This document shows, one piece after another, positions 14,839 through 21,495 of a DNA stretch of 64,000 nt. Location of the stretch: contig OY726559.1 in assembly GCA_963383645.1 (NCBI GenBank), forward strand, positions 120,799,405 through 120,863,404. Reading direction: 5' to 3'. This stretch comes from Muscardinus avellanarius (lineage: Eukaryota; Chordata; Mammalia; Rodentia; Gliridae). The position numbers and the translations under genes were made by a program. The notes below the pieces were generated by a model. The model did not search any database. It saw nothing but the letters and a program-made list of their open reading frames with translations, and was not told where the DNA came from. The first letter of the stretch is position 1. Each line of letters opens with the position of its first letter.

Positions 14839-15116
14839 GTACTAGGGGTGGAACCCAGAGGCTTTCTACCTCTGGGTAATACTCCCAGCCCTATTTTTTA
14901 TACTTTGTTTGGAAACAGGGCCTCACTATGTTCCCGAGAGCCTCACTAAGTAGCTGAGGCTGGCTTCGAATCTGTGCAATCCTCCTGTCTTAGCCTCCCA
15001 AGCGTGGAATTACAAGCGTGGGCCACCACTCCTGGCTATTATTATTATTATTATTGCAGGTCTGGGATGGAATCCAGAGGCATTTGACTTCCGAGCTACA
15101 CCCCCTGCCCAATTTC

Positions 15117-15162
<46 letters not shown>

Positions 15163-16884
15163 TTTTTTTGGTGGTACTGGGGTTTCTGGAAACCCTTCTA
15201 CCTTTGGGCTACACTCCCAGACCTATTTTTATACTTTTTTATTTGGAAACAGGGTCTCTTAAGCCAGCACGGCTGGCTCCGAACCTGCGTGATCCTCCTG
15301 TCTCCACCTCCCAAGCGCGGGGATTACAAGCGTGCGCCACCATGCCCAGCACCTTATTCTTTATTTTGAAACCGGGTCTCAGTGAGTTGCAGAGGGCCTC
15401 ATTAAGTAGCTGAGGCTGTACATGAACCGTGATCCCCTGGTCTCAGCCTCCCAAATGCTGGGATTACAAGCGAGCACCACCACGCCTGGCTCAATTTGAG
15501 AATTATTTAGAAGATAAAATCAGCAGAAAGGAGTCAAGGATGAATACAGATGAAAAGTGGAGCCCCCTAGCTTATATAAAGAAGAATAGTAGTTTGGTAA
15601 TGGGGATGGAGAAGAGGATGGGTTCATTTTTAGACATCATAAGGGACAGTGGGACAGCCAGGTCAAGGTGTCCAGCATCTGAATAAAAGACAGAGTCAAA
15701 GGTGGAAGTGAGATACACCTGTGAGTTGTACCAAGTACATGAGAACATCCAGTGGCAAAAAGGATCGGGAAGAGAGCAATGTGCCAAGAAGAAAACACTA
15801 GGGATAGGAATGTGAAGACGAAACAAAGAAAAACTGTTCAGAGAAACAACAGAACCAGGAGAGTGCTGTGTCCTGAAACCATGGATAGAAAGTTTAAAGG
15901 CATATTAAATAAAGGAGAGAGGGATGATAAAAGAAGAAATGAAAAACGCTCAAAGAGGCTTGGGATGTGGCTCAGTGGTAGAGTCCTTGCCTCACATCTG
16001 CAGGGTCCGGGGTTCAAGTCTCAGCACTGAAAAAAACAAACAAACAAAAGTGCAAAGAACTGAGATTTGCTGGGCAATGATGACTTTAAGGAGAAGAGTC
16101 TGAACAGCGAGGTGGAGGCAGACCCAGACTCTAGTGGGTTGGGGACCAAAGGGAGGTAAAGACAGTAAGCACAAATGACTCCAGGGAGAGCCAAATATGA
16201 GCAAGAAAACATTAGGCAGTAGTATCCTAGAGAAGCATGAGTGGTGAAGGGAAAGTGTATAGGCCAAGCGGAAGAAGGCAGGAGTGGACAGACAAAGATG
16301 AGGAAGAACTGGTGGACGCCAGAGGATGAGCTGACAGTGTTATCATGAGTATTACCATTATTAGCAGCTAACCTTAAATGACTTCACTCTATTCCTTTTT
16401 AGTGCTTTAGCATTAAAATCTCATAAAATCACTAAAATCCAGAAAAATAGGTTTCATAGTCCTATTCTCAAAGAAAGCGAAAGTCTAGGGAAGTTAATCG
16501 ATTCATGAATGTCGGAATCAGGAGCCAAACTAAAGCCTGTGTGAGTGACTCTAAAACCTAGGTTTAGCCGGGAGTGGTGGCGCGCGCTTGTAATCCCAGC
16601 ATTAGGGAGGCTGAGACTGGAGGATCGTGGTTCGCAGACAGCCTCAGCTACTTAGTAAGGCCCTCTGCAACTCAGTGAGACCCAGTTTCAAAATAAAGAA
16701 TAAAAGCCGGGCGTGGTGGCGCATGCTTGTAATCCCCGCGCTTGAGAGGCAGAGACAGGAGGATCGCATAGATTTGAAGCCAGCTGAGCTGACTTAAGAG
16801 ACTGTTTCCAAATAAAACTATAAAATAGGTCTGGGAGTGTAGCCCGGAGGTAGAAGGGTTTCCAGGAACCCCAGGACCACCAAA

Positions 16885-16927
<43 letters not shown>

Positions 16928-18241
16928 AATAGGGCAGGGAGTGTAGCTCGGAGGTCGAATGCCCCTGGGTTCCATCCTCAGATTCACAAAATTAATTAAT
17001 TAATTAATTAATTAATAAAAAATAAAACTTATGCTTGAAAAAAAGAAAACCTCCAAAAACCCATGCTTGTCAGCACTTCCAGATGAGCTACCTCCCGCTC
17101 AGCGGAATAGGTGAAGAGGATGGCGTCACACAGGGGGAAGGGGTAACTTAATTTCTATCACGGGAGAAAAGGAGGTGAGAATGGCCACGACACAGACAGA
17201 GGTCCCCCTAGATTAAAATGTAGGGAGCGAGAGCACCTGCTACGAGGTGTGAGCTTGGAAACGGGTGCTTTGAGGACGATGACAGAGACTCAGAGAATTA
17301 TGGGGGGGGTAAAATATGTAGCTAATTAAAGTAAGGAAGAAGAAGGATTCTGTGAGGTGAGGGTTAAAGTCATGGTGCTGGCAAACTGCAAAGCTGTGTG
17401 TGGTTTCTAGAGCTGGCTCAGGTCCCTGTTGACAGTAGACAAACTAAGGCTGTGACCCAGGCCTTCTATATGAATTTAGTAATAGAAGAGCGTATGAGAA
17501 AGTAACTTGAGTTCATGAATCCAGATCAAGTATAAAAGAAAAGCAGCAAACATATTCGGAGAAAAACAACCGGAAACCCTTTGGCTAGTAGTGATATTTA
17601 TTTTTGTTTTGTTTTGTTTTTTGGTGGTACTGGGGGTGGAACCCTCCAGGCTATACTCTCAGACCTATTTTTATACTTATTTGGAAGCAGGGTCTCACTA
17701 AGTTGCTAAGAGGCTCACTAAGTAGCTGAGGCTGCCTTCGAACCCATGCGATCCTCCTGTCTTAGCCTCCCAAGCGCGGGGATTACAAGCGTGCGCCACC
17801 ACACCTGGCTTAGTAGTGATATTTAAATTCAGAGTTTCAGGGCATGTGTATGTGCCATTTGAAGCCATTACTGAAGCTGGGCAATAAGAATTGGGAATGG
17901 TATGTAATAGTGGAGATGGATAATTAAAAACAAAACTACCAAGATCTCCCTAAAATGGGATTTTACACAAGAGAAAACAAGGAAAGTTATAGTCTGTATA
18001 TGGCATGGGGAATGGAAGAAAAGAGAACTAGATGTGTTTAGATAGATAATTTTATTGTGGGCTCTTTTCCCATTGACAAAGAAAGCTATAAACACATACA
18101 TTCAGACATAAAAACAATTGGGGCTGAGCACCACGGTGTGAATCCGTAGTCCCAGCCACCCACGAGGCCAAGGCAGGATGGTCAGCTGAGCCGAGGAGTT
18201 TGAGGCCAGCCTGAGAGACACAGTGACACCTTCTCTTGTAA

Positions 18242-18285
<44 letters not shown>

Positions 18286-18816
18286 AAGCTGGGTGTGAAG
18301 GCACACATCTATAATTCCAGCATTTGGGAGGCTTAGACAAGAGGATTGCAGGCTCGTGGTCAGCTTCAGCAACTTAGCGAGATCCTGTTTCAAAAGCAAA
18401 AATATAATAGGTCTGGGGGTATTGTTCAGAGGTAGAAGCCCTCTGGGTTCAATTCCCAGTACTGGAAAAATAAATGTTATTACATAAAAATTAATTTTGG
18501 CTAGAATTAGAAGATCTAATACAGAAAGAAAAGGCAATTTCAAACAGCTTGCAAACAGAATGGAAGGTGTACAGCTTCTTATTGGGAAAAAAATGAAAAC
18601 TTTTAGAAATGTGCAGAATGAGCTGGGCGTGGTGGCGCATGCTTGTAATCCCGTACTTGGGAGGCTGAGAAAGGAAGATCACAGGTTTGTGGACAGCCTC
18701 AGCTACTTTGTGAGGCCCTTCACAACTGAGTGAGACCCCATTTCAAAATAAAGAAAGAAAAAATAGGGATGAGGGTGTAGCTCAGAGGTACAATGCCCCT
18801 GGGTTCAATCCCCAGC

Positions 18817-18873
<57 letters not shown>

Positions 18874-19870
18874 AAAACAAACCCAGAAATGTGCAGAATG
18901 AAGCCTTGACCTTGGGACTTAGACTTGGGAATTGATAAGTATAGAGGGTTCAAAACATGTGAGATAGATAACAGTTGTTTTTAATAAGAGGTATGAGTAA
19001 AAACAACCTCTAGGTTAAAAATTAGCTACAGATTTTTAAAAAATCGCCATTAGTAAGACAGTTATTAAAGAACTGGTAAAGTCATCTTGCTTGGATCGCA
19101 CAGTCACCATTTTATTCCTTCAATATTTACCCATGCTTGCTACGTGCCAGGTCTAGGGATGGAATGCTGAAGCAGAAGGCAGAGGTGCTGCTCTCGTGGG
19201 GCTTATAATCTCCAGGAGATAAACAAGTAATTATCACCACGTGGTAGCCTGATCTAGGGCGTGGTGAAGGGTCTCCTGCAACCAGGTCTAGGAACATCTA
19301 GCCAACCCAGTGGAAGCGACTTCCTGACATACAAGCCGAGACCTGAAGGCGACCAGCCAAGAGAACGAAGTGGAGGGAACCAGGGAAAGACCCAGGAAGA
19401 GAGGAGACAGCGTGGAGATCTGGAGCACAGCCTGGTTAAGGAATGAGAGGTTTAGGGAGTCTAAAGGACAAAGGGAAGTGGGGGACATGGTGATGACCCC
19501 GCTGAACACCGGGATCCCAAAAGAAGGGAGCCGAGAGGCCACATTAAGGAGTCTGAGCTTCATTCCATGGTGAGCAACCTCTAACATGCTGTAGGAGGCT
19601 GACAAGTATGTGACTTCTGATTTCAGTGTCATTTTAAATAGACCTTCTAGTTCAAACAGAACAGTAAGAATGAGCCGGGCGTGGTGGCGCACGCTTGCAA
19701 CCCCAGTACTTGGGAGGCTGAATCAGGAGAATCATGGTTTGAGGCCAGCCTCAGCCACTTAGTGAGGCCCTCTGCCACTCAGTAAGACCCGGTTTCAAAA
19801 TAAAGAATAAAAAGTAGGGCTGAGATGTAGCTCGGAGGTAGAATGCCCCGGGTTCCATCCCCAGTACTGC

Positions 19871-19903
<33 letters not shown>

Positions 19904-21096
19904 AAATAAAAATGGGGGTTGTGTGTGTCCTCAAAGGCAATGGTCTCTCTCCTTCCCCCACTCCTTCCTCTCTCTCTCTCTCTCTCCTCCTATCTCCCTC
20001 CCTCCCTCTCCCCCCCTTCACAGAGGTGTTTTAGAGAAAACATACTCTCCATAGATAACAACAACTATAAAAAACATACAAATGAACAACATGCTAAATG
20101 TCGAGAAGAAAGTAAAACAGGAGAATAAGAAAGAAGGTGGTTAGAATGAAAGTTACTTTGGGCCGGGCGTGGTGGCGCCGCTTGTAATCCCCAGGCTTGG
20201 GAGGCGGAGACAGGAGGATGGTGCAGGTTGAAGCCAGCTGTGCTGGCTTAAGAGACCTTGTTTCCAGATAAAAATATAAAATAGGTCTGGGAGTGTAGCC
20301 CGGAAGTAGAAGAGTTTCCAGGAACACCAGTACCACCAAAAACAAACAAACAAACAAAACAAAACAAAAGATTAAAAAAAAAAAGAATGAAAGTTACTTT
20401 GGGGGCAAGGGCAGGTAAACCCACCCTGAAGTGACATTTTTATTCATATCATAAATGGTAGTAAAATAACCATAAATATTTGGACGGAGAAAATTTGGTG
20501 CAAAGGATTCTTTGGGTCTTAGTTCCGAACATATTGGACAGTTAAGTAAATATTTTGTAAGAAAAATAATGTGAAAGATTAGAAAGCCACTTCCTTGGTT
20601 CAACTTTTTTTTTTTTTTTTTTCCAGAACTGAGGATTGAACCCAGGGCCGTTCTACCTCTGAGCCACATGCTCAACCCTATTTTTTAATTCTATATTTTG
20701 AAACAAGGTCTCACTAAGTTGTAGAGGGCCTCACTAAGTAGCTGGGGCTGGCCTTAAACCTGTGCTCTTCCCATCTCAGCCTCCCAAGTACTGGGATTAC
20801 AAGCTTGCCCCACCACACCTGGCTGGTTCAACTTATTTTTTTGTGTGTGTGGGTCTGGGGATGGAACCCTGGGGCATTCAATCTCTGAGCTACACTCCTT
20901 GCCCTATATTTTTATTCTTTATTTTGAAACAGGGTCTCAGTAAGTTGCAGAGTCCCTCACTAAGTAGCCAAGGCTGTCTGTGAACTGCGATCCTCCTGTC
21001 TCAGCCTCCTGAATGCTGGGATTACAAGTGTGCGCCACCATGCCCGGCCTGGTTCAACTTTTAAATTATATCCACATTAAATTCGTGTGTGTGTGT

Positions 21097-21137
<41 letters not shown>

Positions 21138-21449
21138 TACTGGGGATGGAACCCAGGGGCATTCACTTCCAAGCTACAGTCCAAGATCTATTTTATATTT
21201 TATTTAGAAACAGGGTCTCCCTAATTTACTGAGAGCCTCACTGAGTAACTGAGGATGGCTTTGAACTTGTGCGATCATCCTGTCTCAGCCTCCCAAGTGC
21301 TGAGATTACAAACCTGCCAACCACGCCCGGCCACATTTAAAAATTTTAAAGGCTGCAATTCAATAGCAAATTTTTAACTGACATTTTTATTCTGAGTAAA
21401 AAAAAAAAGCTACTTAAATGTTTTATTTTATTTATTATATATATATATA

Positions 21450-21495
<46 letters not shown>

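Noticed and set aside
15957..16050. Possible tRNA gene
   Set aside because: Has the Pol III A and B boxes but belongs to the ID SINE family and lacks a tRNA fold with paired acceptor stem.
18052..18543. 163-codon minus-strand frame
   Set aside because: Made of two adjacent SINEs and an AAAT tract.
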